A stretch of DNA of 64,000 nucleotides from Geosiphon pyriformis (GCA_016748015.1 JAAOMT010000512.1:1247876-1311875), one strand, 5' to 3'; shown: positions 9,831 through 21,402, counted from the stretch's first letter. Translations and numbers: made by a program. The notes: a model not told the origin generated them from the sequence alone.

Positions 9831-10549
9831 CAATCTTGTTTCCAGTGTCCTGGAATTCCACAATAGTGACAATTTTGAGGTTGGTTGTTGGATGGTAATC
9901 CAAAATTGTTTTGGTTGTATCATTGTGGGAGTTGATATCTTTGTGGTTGTTATTGCTGTTGTTGTTGGTTTGTGAAGTAGCTTTCAACCTTTTTTGTGAG
10001 TTGGTCTATCTTCTTTTCAGCTGCTGAGCTGATTTCTCCAATTGCAAGATTTACAAGCTTGGTGTGATTTGCTTCTTCTATTGCTATTTTATAGCTCTTT
10101 GCATGTCTAATAGCAGTTGCTAAGTCTACTAGAACATGTGGACAGACTTTTTTAATCAGTTTGTCTTTTAATCCTGCTATAAACTAATCCAGAATTTGAG
10201 CATCAGAATAGTAGTCATTGGTTTCCAATTGTCGGATTCATCTGAGAAGTTTGTTAAATCTTCCAAGATAGGTCATAACAGTTTCAGATGTTTCTTGTTT
10301 GATATTGTGAAAGCAGTTTCTAAGAGTAATAGAGATATTGTTGTCAGTGAATTGTTGTAGAAAAGCATCTTTGAATGCTTGCCAGTTTTCAAATGGTTCT
10401 TCTAAATTTTCAAACCATTCTTCTGCTGTTCCTTGGAGAAAGTAGAGAATTGCTTTAAGCATTCTTGCTGCAATCCAACCATTTGCATCTCCTGCTTTTT
10501 GAACTTTGTTGAGTTATTCTTAAGAACTGATATTATTATCTTCACCCGT
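9831..10549 (-). pseudogene. Element B: gag C-terminal part (capsid and CCHC knuckle)
   Basis: Continuation of B gag after element D. It contains AGDANGW, YFLQGTAEEWFENL, WQAFKDAFLQQF and YLGRFNKLLR, typical of Ty3/gypsy capsid, followed near 9835-9878 by a CCHC knuckle, CHYCGIPGHWKQDC. The start of this piece (GEDNNISS) joins in frame to the N-terminal gag ending at 21403. A TAA at 10520-10522 lies at the same codon as a TAA in D gag (19612-19614), and the next Trp codon is TAA as well. Confidence 0.8.
10546..10549. repeat. Target-site duplication of element D, left copy
   Basis: CCGT here versus CCAT at 21403-21406. They differ by one G/A change at a CpG, as expected of an old 4-bp duplication. 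Confidence 0.65.
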
Positions 10550-11531
10550 TGTTACCAGAGGTTTTTGGTCTCTTTTCTTGAATGTTGTTAATGTTGATTT
10601 GCTGTGAATTCACGTTTTCTGGATGTAATTGAACCTCCAGTAACTGAATTTATCTTCAAATTATCTCCTATAATTTGAACTGCTGGGCTTATAAGTGGAA
10701 TGGTCAATTCTGTGCCAGTTACTTGTGTAGTTACATTGTAGTAAACATCAACTCTTTTCCAAGAAATGCTCATCTAGAAGCTTATTAAAATATGTAGTTA
10801 CTTTACTGTGAAAGTCAACTTTTCTACAGGAATTCTCATCTGTAGACTACCCAAATGATTTATAATAAGAAAAGAAAGAGAATAAAAGAAATGTAAAAGA
10901 AAAGTAAAACTGATGATTTATGGAAGTCGTTTTGGATCCAGGCCTGAAAGTGCTTTAACAGTTTACTGAAATTGGTAGCTAGTCAATTTCAAACTGTTGA
11001 TAGGAATTGGTTAATTTTAAGGGAAATAATTAAGAATTTGGCTTTTCGAATTTATTTAATATTTATTTTGTTTTGTATATAAAGAATGATTCTAATTGTT
11101 AAATCTGAAGTAAGATACATTTTCTCGAAGAGAGAAGCTCTTCTTTTATACAACTTGTCATAACACTATTCTATGAACTTGAACTTTGCTATTTTCTTCA
11201 ATTTCGCTGAACTAGAGATATATTTTAGCAAATTACAAGTTATTTTTGTGAACTATTAGATATTTTGGTGAACTATCAATTATTTCGGCAAATTTCTACA
11301 AATTTTGGCGAACTTTTTAAATGTTACATAGTTCGGAGTATTGCATGATTGATCATCACAATTAGGTTACATTTATGTTATATACAAATTGGGTTATTAA
11401 TTAAATGATAATTTCAGACATTTTGCTAATATAATAAGTGATAATTTGAAACAATAATATATGCTAATTAATGATAGGAATTATAAAGATAATTTTATTC
11501 TAAATAATATCTCTAATTTTGTCTGGTAACA
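10550..11531 (-). mobile_element. 3' LTR of element D
   Basis: 982 bp, TGTTACCAG...CTGGTAACA, the same length as its partner at 20421-21402. In the first 325 or so aligned bases I count about 16 differences, all transitions. On the minus strand a 61-codon frame (10773-10588) begins MSISWKRVDVYYN within R/U5 and is preserved in the partner LTR. Confidence 0.9.
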
Positions 11532-12219
11532 TAACCTCCTCCTCAAGACTGAGCTCTGTCGAAGTCCAAGTACCATCTGTAATTTCCAGATAGTAATTCA
11601 AAATTATTGAAGAAATTTGGTCTGAAAATTGTTGAAATTTCAGTTCTGTGAGCTTTCCAATGTATTAAATCTTCAAAGGTTGTAAAATTGGGTTTTGTAG
11701 AACATGTTCACAGGTATGGAATAGGTTATAAAGTCTAAGAGCAGCTCTTAGTTTATAGCGACTGTTTGTAGGTCCAGCTGTTGTTTTGAATTTATTGTAA
11801 AGTTGTTTCTGAATAGCTTCTTTTGTGAGGTTTGTTGCTGTAAGCTCCTATTTTCGTTTGTGAAGTGTTTTTCCAATGTAAAAATATCTATATATTGGAG
11901 TATAGTCATGGTTTTCTTTATTAAGACACAGTTGAAGTTTTTGTTGAATAGTAGCATTTGGTGGAATACTAATAGGAGTGAACATTAAATTTTCTTTTAA
12001 AGCAAGCTTCAAAAGTTCTGGTAGATGAATTCCAGAATAACTTCTTGTGTTCTTTTTGTAGAAGTAATAATTTCATGAATTTGGGGCTAAATTGGCAACT
12101 ATTTTTGTTTGAGTATAATTAATATGTTTTTCTGTAATAGTAATAGATAATTCGGGTATTGTCTTTAAAGCTGACATTAGTTTCTGGGATAATTGTTGAA
12201 TGTTTTGAGGAATAATCAT
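11510..12219 (-). pseudogene. Element D: ORF3, downstream of integrase
   Basis: Homologue of B ORF3. It starts MIIPQNIQQLSQ at 12219 and contains PISIPPNATIQQ, RYFYIGKTLHKRK, the KAAxxLYNLF-like RAALRLYNLFHTC and ELKFQQFSDQISSII. It ends ELSLEEEV encoded by the polypurine tract and runs about 20 nt into the LTR before a stop. Three stops (for example after LAPNS, at KRK and at LKI) and one indel break it. The Trp in DGTWTS is retained where B has a stop. No known domain. Confidence 0.65.
11532..11544 (-). other. Polypurine tract of element D
   Basis: Minus-strand GAGGAGGAGGTTA directly precedes the 3' LTR and is part of the ORF3 frame (Glu-Glu-Glu-Val). Confidence 0.8.
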
Positions 12220-12499
12220 TATAAAAATTTTGAGTAAGAGAAAAAAATAGATTGAAATTATTTTTGGTATGTGGGTTTTTATGTTATTTTTGTCTTTCAG
12301 TGTGTTTTGTTTTGTTTTGTTTTTGTGAAATTATTTTTAATTTATAAGGGAATAACTATAGTAAATTTAAATTAAGTATTCAAGTTGGGAGGTTGTTCAA
12401 TAACAACTATTGGTTCTAAATTTTGGGGAATATTTTCGGGCTTAATTAAAGGAGAATGTGTACCAATTTGTGAAATTAATGGTTCAGGATTGTTTCTGA

Positions 12500-13650
12500 A
12501 ATGATAGTGTTTTAGATAATCCCCATGTGTAGGATTTTGTCATCAAGTCTTAACTTGTATGATCTGTTGCTTAGAACTTCATGGATAAAGAATGGTATGT
12601 CCCATTTATTTTCAAATTTTCTACTCCATTGTTTTTCAGCTTTAGTTTTGTGTAAAAAAACTTTGTTTCCAACTTTAAATTCATTAGTGACTGGTGGCAA
12701 TTTGTTGTTATGCTGTTTTTTTTTTTTTTTTGTTGAGCTTGGGAGTGTTTGATATGGGTAGCTGCTATTCATCGTTTTCCTTCTAATGTGCTGAAAAGAG
12801 TGTAGGCTCTTCATTGGAGCATTTCCTGAAAGTTTTCTTTGTTAATTGGTTGTACTGGATATGATTCCACAGTGAAATTAATTGGTAACATTGCTGTCCT
12901 TTCATAGGTTAAATCAAATGGTGTGTGTTTTGTGGTATCTTGTTTTAGTGTTCTATATGCTAGTAACACTGATGGAATAAAGATATCCTATTCCTGTTCA
13001 AAATTGGTTGAGACTTTGGCTAATGATTCACACAGTGTTTTATTGAAACATTCTACAAGTCTATTTGTTTGTGGATGGTAGAGTGAAGACAAAGGTCTTT
13101 TGACATTGAATCGTTCACAAATTTCTTGGATTAGATTGTTCACAAAATGTGTTTCTTGGTCGGACAAAAGTTCAATTGGGCATCCATGTCTACAAATAAT
13201 GTCTTCATAGATAAAATTTGCTACTGATTTTGCATCTGCTCATTGAATAGCTCTGGCTTTGAGCCATTTGGTAAGATAATCTATTGCTACTGCTATGTAT
13301 CAGTTTTCTTGCATGGTAATAGGTAGTGGTCTGACTAAATCGATACCAACTTGGTCAAAAGGTTGTCCAACTTTGATTGGATTTAAAGGTTCAGTAAGGC
13401 ATGTTCCTTCTTTTTTTTGACAACTATCACAAAATTCAACATATTGATGTATGTCTCTTCTCATTCGGGCCCAAAAATAGTATTCTAGTGTTTTTTGGGT
13501 GGTGCTGTCTTTTCTGAAGTGTGCTAATAAAAAATCTGAGTGCATGTTGTATAATATAGTCTCTTTTTTGTGTTCTTGTATTAATCTGAGTGGTTTGTCT
13601 GAGTTTTTGAAATTTCAATAATAAATGATGTTGTTGTGTAGAAAATATTG
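12500..13650 (-). pseudogene. Element D: integrase
   Basis: Zinc domain with both ligand pairs present (HSDFLLAH and CDSCQ). Catalytic residues present: GIDLVRPLP, LLSDQETHF and NRLVECFNKTL. C-terminal part at 12814-12512 with KAEKQWSRKFENKWDIPFF, where the GPF of the GPY/F module is changed. Stops occur at a Gly/Cys position after ITMQEN and at several Gln/Trp sites, so the triad is intact but the frame is broken. A run of plus-strand T near 12718-12731 encodes a Lys tract. Confidence 0.8.
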
Positions 13651-13799
13651 TTTGGCTTGTTGTTGTAATTGATGTTTTTCCTCTAGAGACCAATTTGTTA
13701 AGATTGTTAAAGTCTCTAAATATTGTTTGATATTGTTGTAGTTTTCAGAGTTTATTGTTTGGTGGCTGTTTCTGTTGTTTGGATTGAATGATGGTTTAT

Positions 13800-15137
13800 T
13801 TTTCTAATCTTGTCTTATTCTTGAAAGACAGTCAACATTGGTGTGGAGTTTTCCTGGTTTGTGGTGTACTATATATTAATAATTTGCTAGAAATCTTATC
13901 CATTGGGTTTGTTTTGCATTGAGTTGGGTGTTTTTGTTTTGTAACCATTTGAGTCTAATATTATCAGTGATAATATTGAATTCCTTTGGCCGGAGATAAA
14001 GGTTGAAATGATGTAAGACCCATATTACTGCTGCTGTTTCTAGTTCAGTTGTAGGGTAATTCTTTTTAGTGAGTTTCAATGTTCTGCTAGCATAAGCAAT
14101 TACTTGCTCATTTTCATTGTCATCCAATTGTGATAGAATAGTGCCAAAGGCAGTATAAAAAGCATCTGTTGCTAATCAGAATCAGTTGCTGAAATCTGGG
14201 TAGATGAAAATTGGAGCTGTTGTTAGTTTTTTTTTGAGGATTTCAAATGCATTTTGGTGTTCAACAGTCCATTTGTATTTGACATTTTTGGTGGTAAGCT
14301 GGTTGAGAAGTTTTGCAATTTCTGAGAATTCTTTAATAAACTTTTGATAGTAGGAGGCTAATCTTATGAATCCTCTTAGTTCTATAGTGTTTTGAGGAGT
14401 TTTGAAGTTTTTGACAGTGCTGATTTTTCCAGGGTCTGGTTTGATTCCATCTTTACTAATGATATGACCAAGGAAGGCCAAGCTTGTTTTTCCAAAGTAG
14501 CATTTTTCAATGTTTAGTTTCAATCCTGCTTTCTGTAATTGTTGAAAAACTTTTCGCAGGTGTTTTAAGTGTAATTCAAAAGATAGCAAATAAACATCAG
14601 TATCATTGAGATAGACAACTATAGACTTCCAAAGGAAGCCTTTAAAAACAACATCCATGAGTCTTTGGAATGTTGCTAGTGTATTGTATAATCTGAAAGG
14701 CATTACATTGAATTCGTAATTTCCTCCTTGGGTTGTGAAGGCTGTTTTGGAACGATCTTTGGGATCCATGACAACTTGCCAGTATCCGCTTTCTAAATCT
14801 AGTGTTGAAAAGTATTTGGATTTTCCAAGGGCATCTAACATGTCATTGATTTGGGGAAGAGAGTAGGCATCTCCAATGGTAACACTGTTGAGTTGTTGAT
14901 AATCAACACAAAATCATATTTTTCTATTTTTCTTTTTAACTAGAACCACAGATGAAGCCCATAGACTCATTGATGGTTGAATAAGCCCATTGTTAAGCAT
15001 CCATTGTACTTCTTCTTGAATAAATTGGTGACTTTTTGGAACAACTTGGTAGGCTTGTTGTTACCTTGGTTTGGCATCTTCTGTATAGATTTGGTGTTGA
15101 ACCAAATTGGTTCTTTCTAAGTCATTGTTGTTTTTGG
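13800..15137 (-). pseudogene. Element D: reverse transcriptase and RNase H
   Basis: 219 codons are open at 14841-14182: STLDLESGYWQVVMD, YEFNVMPF and the catalytic box YLND, where the first Asp is Asn. RNase H at 14127-13876 has ELETAAVIW and ITDNIRLKWL, ending NVDCLSRIRQD. N-terminal RT (LVQHQIYTEDA, LIQPSMSLWAS) lies at 15137-14842 and joins across the solo LTR to 16115-16186. Inactive through the Asp loss, stops and a frameshift near 14150. Confidence 0.85.
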
Positions 15138-16114
15138 TGTTACTGGAGGTTTTTGGTCTCTTTTCTTGAATGTTGTTAATGTTGATTTGCTGTGAATTTA
15201 TGTTCCCAGGAAGTAGTTAGACCTCCAGTAACTGAATTTATCTTCAAATTATCTCCTATAATTTGAACTGCTGGGCTTATAAGTGAAATAGCCAATTCCA
15301 TGCCAGTTGCTTTATGTAGTTACATTGTAGTAAACATTAACTCTTTCCCAGGAATTGCTCATCTGGAAGCTCACAAAAAAATGTGTAGTTACTTTGCTGT
15401 GAAAGTCAACTCTTCTACAGAAAGCTTGTCTGTAGGCTACCCTAATAATTGTAATAAGACAAGGAAAGAAAAATAAAAGAAAATGTAAAGGAAATTGAAT
15501 TTTGTCAAGAGAAACGTTTTCTATTCAGGCCTGGAGTTATTAACAGTTCACTGAAATTGGTAGCTAATCAATTTCAAAACGTTAGTTGGGTTTTGAGAAT
15601 TTTTCAAGTGCAATAATTAAAGAATTTGGTTTTTTGAATTATTTGATATTTATTTCTTTTTGTGTGTGTAAGAATAGTTCTAAGTAATAAATCTAAAGTA
15701 AGATAAAATACATTTTCTCAAAGAAAGAAGCTCTTCTTTTATACAACTTGTTGTAACACTATTCTATGAACTTGAACTTTGCTATTTTTTTCAATTTCGC
15801 TGAACTAGAGATATATTTCAGCAAACTACAAGTTATTTCTGTGAATTATTAAATATTTTGGTGAACTATCAATTATTTTGGCAAATTTCTACAAATTTCA
15901 GCAAATTCTTAAATGTTACATAGTTTGGGGTATTGCATGATTGATTATCACAATTAGGTTACATTTATGTTACATACAAATTGGGTTATTAATTAAATGA
16001 TAATTTCGGATATTTTACTAAATGTAATAAGTGATAATTTGAAATGCTAATTAATGATAAGAATTATAAGAGTAATTTCATGTTAAGCAATATCTCTAAT
16101 TTTGTCTGGTAATA
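15138..16114 (-). mobile_element. Solo LTR inserted in element D RT
   Basis: 977 bp, TGTTACTGG...CTGGTAATA (terminal CA decayed to TA). Flanked by a 4-bp duplication TTGG (15134-15137 and 16115-16118). No internal region remains, so it is a solo LTR left by LTR-LTR recombination. Minus orientation; closest to the D/B LTR group but mixing features of both. It splits the N-terminal RT codons of D. Confidence 0.85.
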
Positions 16115-16640
16115 TTGGCAAAGATATCGGCAAATTCTGCAATTAGCTTTTTGAGCTGGTTCTGTTGTTGTGGTTCAAGTTGTCCCATGTTGATTCAAGA
16201 TAGTTTTTCTATGACAACATGATAGTTTTCAGAACTGGAATTTGGGTTGATTTTTGGTAGTAAATGTTCAATGATTTCCGAGAAATTGAGAACTGTCTGG
16301 GGTAATTCTTGTTGAAAGATGTTACTGTGAATAACTCCAATTTCTATGTTATTTAATAAAACTATGAGGTAACTGTTGAGATTGTAAAAAGTAACTCGGA
16401 CTTTCTTTGTTCCTTCTGGAATGTAAATATTTGAGATCAAGATATTATGTTCCAAGCAGATTTGTTCATTGGACTCAAAAATTTGTTATGCAGTTATTGG
16501 CTTTGGGCAGGTGTAGATTTCCAGATGTTCTCCAAAGGGTGAAATAGTAATTGGTTGTGAAAGTCATAGAATCTGATGAGATTCATTTTGTTTGTTAAGA
16601 GCTATGTTTACTGGAACTGTGAATTATCCAGTTGAACCAA
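16115..16640 (-). pseudogene. Element D: beta-rich linker and first RT codons
   Basis: 16186-16115 encodes the start of the RT region (Leu-Gly-Gln-Leu..., LIAEFADIFAN). 16455-16195 corresponds to the B linker (VRVTFYNLNSYLIVLLNNIEIGVIHS). The region up to about 16640 continues to the dUTPase end with stops. Confidence 0.5.
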
Positions 16641-17250
16641 AATCTTGGGTTTCTCTATCGCTTTTTCCTAATTGTTCTCTTTGATTGACTAGTTGCAAAC
16701 CCGAAATGTTGATTAGGGGTAGGTAAATAGCTTAGGCAATTTTTTCAGCATGTTTGATCTTGAAAGGTTTATCGGTTTCATTTTGGAGTATTACTGTTAT
16801 GTCACCAATATATCCAGCATCAATTATTCCTCCTCTGACATTGATTCCTTTGCTTGCCAGAGAGGACCAGGAGGCAATTTGAACTATTGCTCCTGTTAGG
16901 ATTTCGAGGGCAATTTTGAGGTTGATTTTTGTGAGAGATTTGGGTTTGAAAATAAGAGTATCCTTGTCTGGATATCTTAGGTCATATCCAGCATCAATTT
17001 CATGTGCTTTTTTGGGTTTTATTCCTTGTTCATTGTTGTTGAAGTATTTGAGTTGTAAGGCAGGCTGATTTTCAATGAGATAGATGGATGTTGCTTCAAT
17101 TTTTTCTGTTGCTTCAAGTTCTCCAATTTCAATTTCATTTTCATCATTTTTACTGGGTAGGGGAATGCTAAGAGCATAGCATTCAGGACACCACTGTTCA
17201 TCACAAGGCATAATGTATTCTTCATATAGCCTAATGTTCATTTGCTCCAA
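16640..17250 (-). pseudogene. Element D: dUTPase domain, decayed
   Basis: Opens MEQMNIRLYEE, with CPEC, then motif 1 DAGYDLRYP, motif 2 ASWSSLASKG (Arg to Trp), motif 3 GIIDAGYIGD and motif 4 HAEKIA. A stop (TAG) then falls at a Gln or Trp-like position, and motif 5 reads RETQDFGSTG instead of RGTQGFGSTG. Compared with B it has lost key residues in motifs 2 and 5 and is interrupted. Confidence 0.8.
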
Positions 17251-18000
17251 TCATTGAATTTGAGCTTCTTGGATTGGGTAGGTGTGACTTGCAATTTGGT
17301 GGTAGATTTCTACTTTATCTTTATAATTGAATCCAGCTAATTCCATGGTGTATTCAATGTATTCTGCTTCCTTCATTTGATGAACATCTTTTTTGGTAGC
17401 TCTATTAACTAATGTTATTGCTAGATCAAAAATCATCTCAGCATTATGGAGGTAGTGATAAAGTTTGTTAAAAGCACTGTTGTATGCCGCATTAAAGAGT
17501 GTTCCTTTTTTGACTTTTTTGAAATTGATAAAGCATATTGGCAGGTCTGATTGCAGACTCCTTCTCTCATTGCTACATCAATCCAATTGCATTCTTTCAG
17601 TAGCATATCTCCACAAGTCAAACAAGAGGTGTTGTTCCATTTTCCGCTTCTTTTTATTAGATGACCCCATCATTCTCTGTGGCAAGCTTTGTAGTAATAA
17701 CAAGTATAATTTTCATATTCTTCTTCAGGTAAAATGCAGGCTCCCATTGATGAGAGTTTCTTGTGGCAATCTTTGCATTTGAGTGGAATGTAAGGGCATT
17801 GTTTTCGTGGTTCTGGTTTTGAATAGAAAACATTTCATTCAGTTGTCACTAGTTCTTTTGTTTCAAAAAAATCATTTGTTAAAAAGTACTGTTGTTCAGT
17901 TTTATCAGCCCAATTGGAAGTTGATCCAAGTGCCATAAATGTTTCAATAATGGGCTTTTCTTCTTCCAGTTCGAATTCAAAAGCCAGGGCTTTTTTGGAG
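17251..18000 (-). pseudogene. Element D: zinc-rich region
   Basis: Matches B 8152-8829: CKDCHKKLSSMGAC, CYYYKACHRE (one Cys is Tyr), CLTCGDMLLKEC and CNQTCQYALSISKK, then IFDLAITLVN and YTMELAGF. Open pieces are 17436-17251 and 17621-17433, with a stop between and an overlap caused by a frame change. Confidence 0.6.
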
Positions 18001-18600
18001 CATTTGTTGAATGTACCACAAGTGGCAGGTATCTGGGCATGTTGTCCTTGGTAAGAGATTGTTAACTCTTATGTCTTCCAATTCAGATTAGCATTGGCTT
18101 TTTGAAGCCAATCATTTCTGATGAGAGCTTGGTATTGGGAAGCATCCATGACCAGAACTTTGACTAAAATGATAATTCTGTCAATTGTGAATGGGAAGTT
18201 GTCAATTTCTCCTACTGAAGTCTTTTTTATGCCATCAGCAGTGACAATAATTGTTTGAGCTGGTTGGTCAACGTTTCTCTTTAGCTGCTGTATCAATTAA
18301 TATGTGATGATGCTTCCAGTGGATCCACTGTCTAGAATCAAGCAAATTGGCTTTTCTTCTACTTCAGCTTCTGTGTACATTGCAGTGATGGCTTTTTGTT
18401 CATTAGCCACTGCATTGCTAAGCAAAAATGGTAATTCATTTGCTTCAAATTCGAAAGAGAATATATCTGAAAAGTTGGCATTTTCAGCAATTCTGGCTGG
18501 TGGGATTGTGGTAGAAATATAGAAAGAGTTTTGTTGTTGTGCTGCAGCTCTACCTTCTAAGAGTACAGTATGGCAAAAATCCTGTTCTTCTGGTATCATA
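18001..18600 (-). pseudogene. Element D: aspartic protease
   Basis: The active site is conserved: ICLILDSGSTGSIITY (18350-18300). The flap half reads KKTSVGEIDNFPFTID and VLVMDASQYQALIRNDWL. A stop falls at the Gln after IITY (TAA at about 18297) and another at KT-stop-EL. This is the only protease in the window with an unaltered D-S-G triad. Confidence 0.8.
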
Positions 18601-20420
18601 AGATAACTAGGTTGAGTATGATAGTGGTTGGGTCTTGGTTGGGGGAACTAATTGGTTGTTCGAATTGATTCTATTGTTGTTTACTTGGTATTGGTTTTGT
18701 GATGTGAATTGATTTTGTGGAATTAATCTTTGAGCAGGTACTTGATAATGTTGTATAGGTGGTTGTTGGTATTGCTGTTGGATTGGCTGTAGGGCAGGCT
18801 AATAATAGTTACTTTGGAATTGAAGTCTTAGTGAATAGTAAGCTGGTGGTGGTAGTTGATAATAAAATTGTTGTGGTAGAGGGTAACGTTGATTACTTCT
18901 ATTTTGTTGGTCTCATTGTAGCTTTCTGCAATCTTTTTTCCAGTGGCCAGGGATTCTACAGTAATGGCAATTCTTAGGCTGGTTATTAGAAAGTGGTGTA
19001 AAGTTATTTTGATTTCGTTTTTGGGGTGATTGATATCTTTGGGATTGCTGTTGTTGTTAGTTGGTAAAATAGTTTTCAACCTTCTTTGTAAGTTGGTCAA
19101 TTTTCTTCTCAACTGCTGAGCTGGTTTCTTCAATTGCCAAATTTACAAGTTTTGTGTGATTGGTTTTTTCCATGGCCATTTTGTATCTTTTTGCATGCTG
19201 TATGGCAGAGTTTAAATCTTCTGAGACATGTGGGTAAACCTTTTTAATCAGTTTATCCTTTAGACCAACAATAAATTGATCCAAAATTTGAGTGTTTGAG
19301 TAATAATCATTGGTTTTTAGTTGACAAATCCTTCTGAGAAGTTTGTTAAACTTCCCAAGATAAGTTATAACAGATTCAGAGGATTCTTGTTTGATATTGT
19401 GAAACCAATTTCGAAGGGTAATGGAGGTATTATTGTCAGTAAACTGTTCAAGAAAGGCTGCTTTGAAAGCATCCCAATCATTGAATAGAGCAGCCAAGTT
19501 TTCAAACCATTCTTCTGCTGTTCCTTTGAGAAAGTAGGGGATAGTTCTTAACATTCTAACAGCATTCCAACCATTTGCATCTCCTGCTTTAGTGACTTGA
19601 TCAAGCCATTCTTAAGGACTGGTTTTGATGTTCTCTTCTGAAAAGTCAGAGATTTTTGCAATATAAGTGGAGACCATTTCTTCTTTGTTTTCCAAGTCTT
19701 CTGTTTCTTGTTCTGATTCAGTCTTTTCACTTTGATTTTCTGCTAAGTAGTCAATAAGGTTTGTGCTGGTTGATATTGGTTCTTGTTGTTGAATAGCGCT
19801 TTTGAGTGACTGAAAATCTTCTATTCTTGAAAATTGAATAAGAGGAGAATTTGGTGTTTGTGGTTGAGCAAGTGAAATTGGAAATGGTGTAATAGAAAGT
19901 GGTAATTTGACACTGGTTCTTTGTTTAGGTGTTTGCAAGTGTTTGGCAGTTGTCTTTGTCAGTATTGGAGTGTTTGGAGTGGTTTTTGAGTGTTGTTTCA
20001 CTTTTTGTTTGCCTTTGTTGCTTGTTTCTGTTTCTGATTCAGAGTCAAAAGTGTATTTGGACTGCACTGGATATTTTTCTTTGCAATACTTGATAATGTT
20101 ATAATTGAGTTCTTGAAAGTAGGTGGCAAGTGTTTCACTGTTAAGGTCTTCAGTTCCTAATCGTGAATAGTGCACTAAATTATTGTAGAGGTTGCTTCTA
20201 ACTTTTGAAATGTTGTAATTTCCAAGAAGATAATTGTTGATACGGTTTTCAATATATAGGTAAAGTGTTCTCTTGACAATTTCAGTTCCATTTGGAATGT
20301 TAAATCTTTGCTTACAATGGGTGTAAATTGACTGGTAATACTCTAGAGTTGCTGTATCTGGTGTGGTCACCACTTTGAATTTTTGTTGTTGCTATGTTAT
20401 TTTTATGGGAGAGCACCAAA
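18601..20420 (-). pseudogene. Element D: gag
   Basis: The N-terminal part at 20373-19612 starts at VTTPDTATLEYYQ with no ATG; the frame is open upstream through the primer site except for one TAG at a Gln. It holds IENRINNYLLGNYNIS, a Ser/Thr/Pro/Gln-rich middle and an acidic stretch. Then come TAA (19612-19614), the capsid domain at 19554-19057 (YFLKGTAEEWFENL, YLGKFNKLLRRI) and a CCHC knuckle at about 18930-18975 (CHYCRIPGHWKKDC). Region 18601-18920 is a Gln/Asn/Pro-rich linker. Structural protein of the particle. Confidence 0.8.
20409..20418 (-). other. Primer binding site of element D
   Basis: TGGTGCTCTC on the minus strand, two bases after the LTR end (TAACA-TT). The same TGGTGCT start is used by elements A, B and C. 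Confidence 0.65.
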
Positions 20421-21402
20421 TGTTACCAGAGGTTTTTGGTCTCTTTTCTTGAATGTTGTTAATGTTGATTTGCTGTGAATTCATGTTTTCTGGATGTGGT
20501 TGAATCTCCAGTAACTAAATTTATCTTCAAATTATCTCCTATAATTTGAACTGCTGGGCTTATAAGTGGAATGGCCAATTCCGTGCCAGTTACTTGTGTA
20601 GTTATGTTGTAGTAAACATCAACTCTTTTCCAGGAAATGCTCATCTGGAAGCTTATTAAAATGTGTAGTTACTTTACTGTGAAAGTCAACTCTTCTACAG
20701 GAATTCTCATCTGTAAGCTACCCAAATAATTTATAATAAAAAAAGAAAGAGAATAAAAGAGATGTAAAAGAAAAATAAAACTGATGATTTATGAAAGTCG
20801 TTTCAGATCCAGACCTGGAAGTTCTTTAACAGTTTACTGAAATTGGTAGCTAGTTAATTTCAAACTGTTGATAGGAATTGGTTAATTTCAAGGGAAATAA
20901 TTAAGAATTTGGCTTTTCAAATTTATTTGATATTTATTTTGTTTTGTGTATAAAGGATAATTCTAATTGTTAAATCTGAAGTAAGATATATTTTCTCGAA
21001 GAGAGAAGCTTTTCTTTTATACAACTTGTCATAACACTATTCTATAAACTTGAACTTTGCTATTTTCTTCAATTTCGCTGAACTAAAAATACATTTCGGC
21101 AAACTACAAGTTATTTCTGTAAACTATTAGATATTTTGGTGAACTATCAATTATTTCGGCAAATTTCTACAAATTTTGGCAAACTTTTTGAATGTTACAT
21201 AGTTCGGGGTATTGCATGATTGATCATCACAATTAGGTTACATTTATGTTATGTACAAATTGGGTTATTAATTAAATGATAATTTCAGACATTTTGCTAA
21301 TGTAATAAGTAATAATTTAAAACAATAATATATGTTAATTAATGATAGAAATTATAAAGATAATTTCATGCTAAATAATATCTCTAATTTTATCTGGTAA
21401 CA
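20421..21402 (-). mobile_element. 5' LTR of element D
   Basis: 982 bp, TGTTACCAG...CTGGTAACA. A TATA-like minus-strand GTATAAAAGAAAAG lies near 21015, with U3 repeats of the TTTTGGCAAAC/TTTCGGCAAA type between about 21070 and 21190. The 61-codon frame at 20644-20459 matches the one in the 3' LTR. The promoter and 5' leader of D would lie here. Confidence 0.9.
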
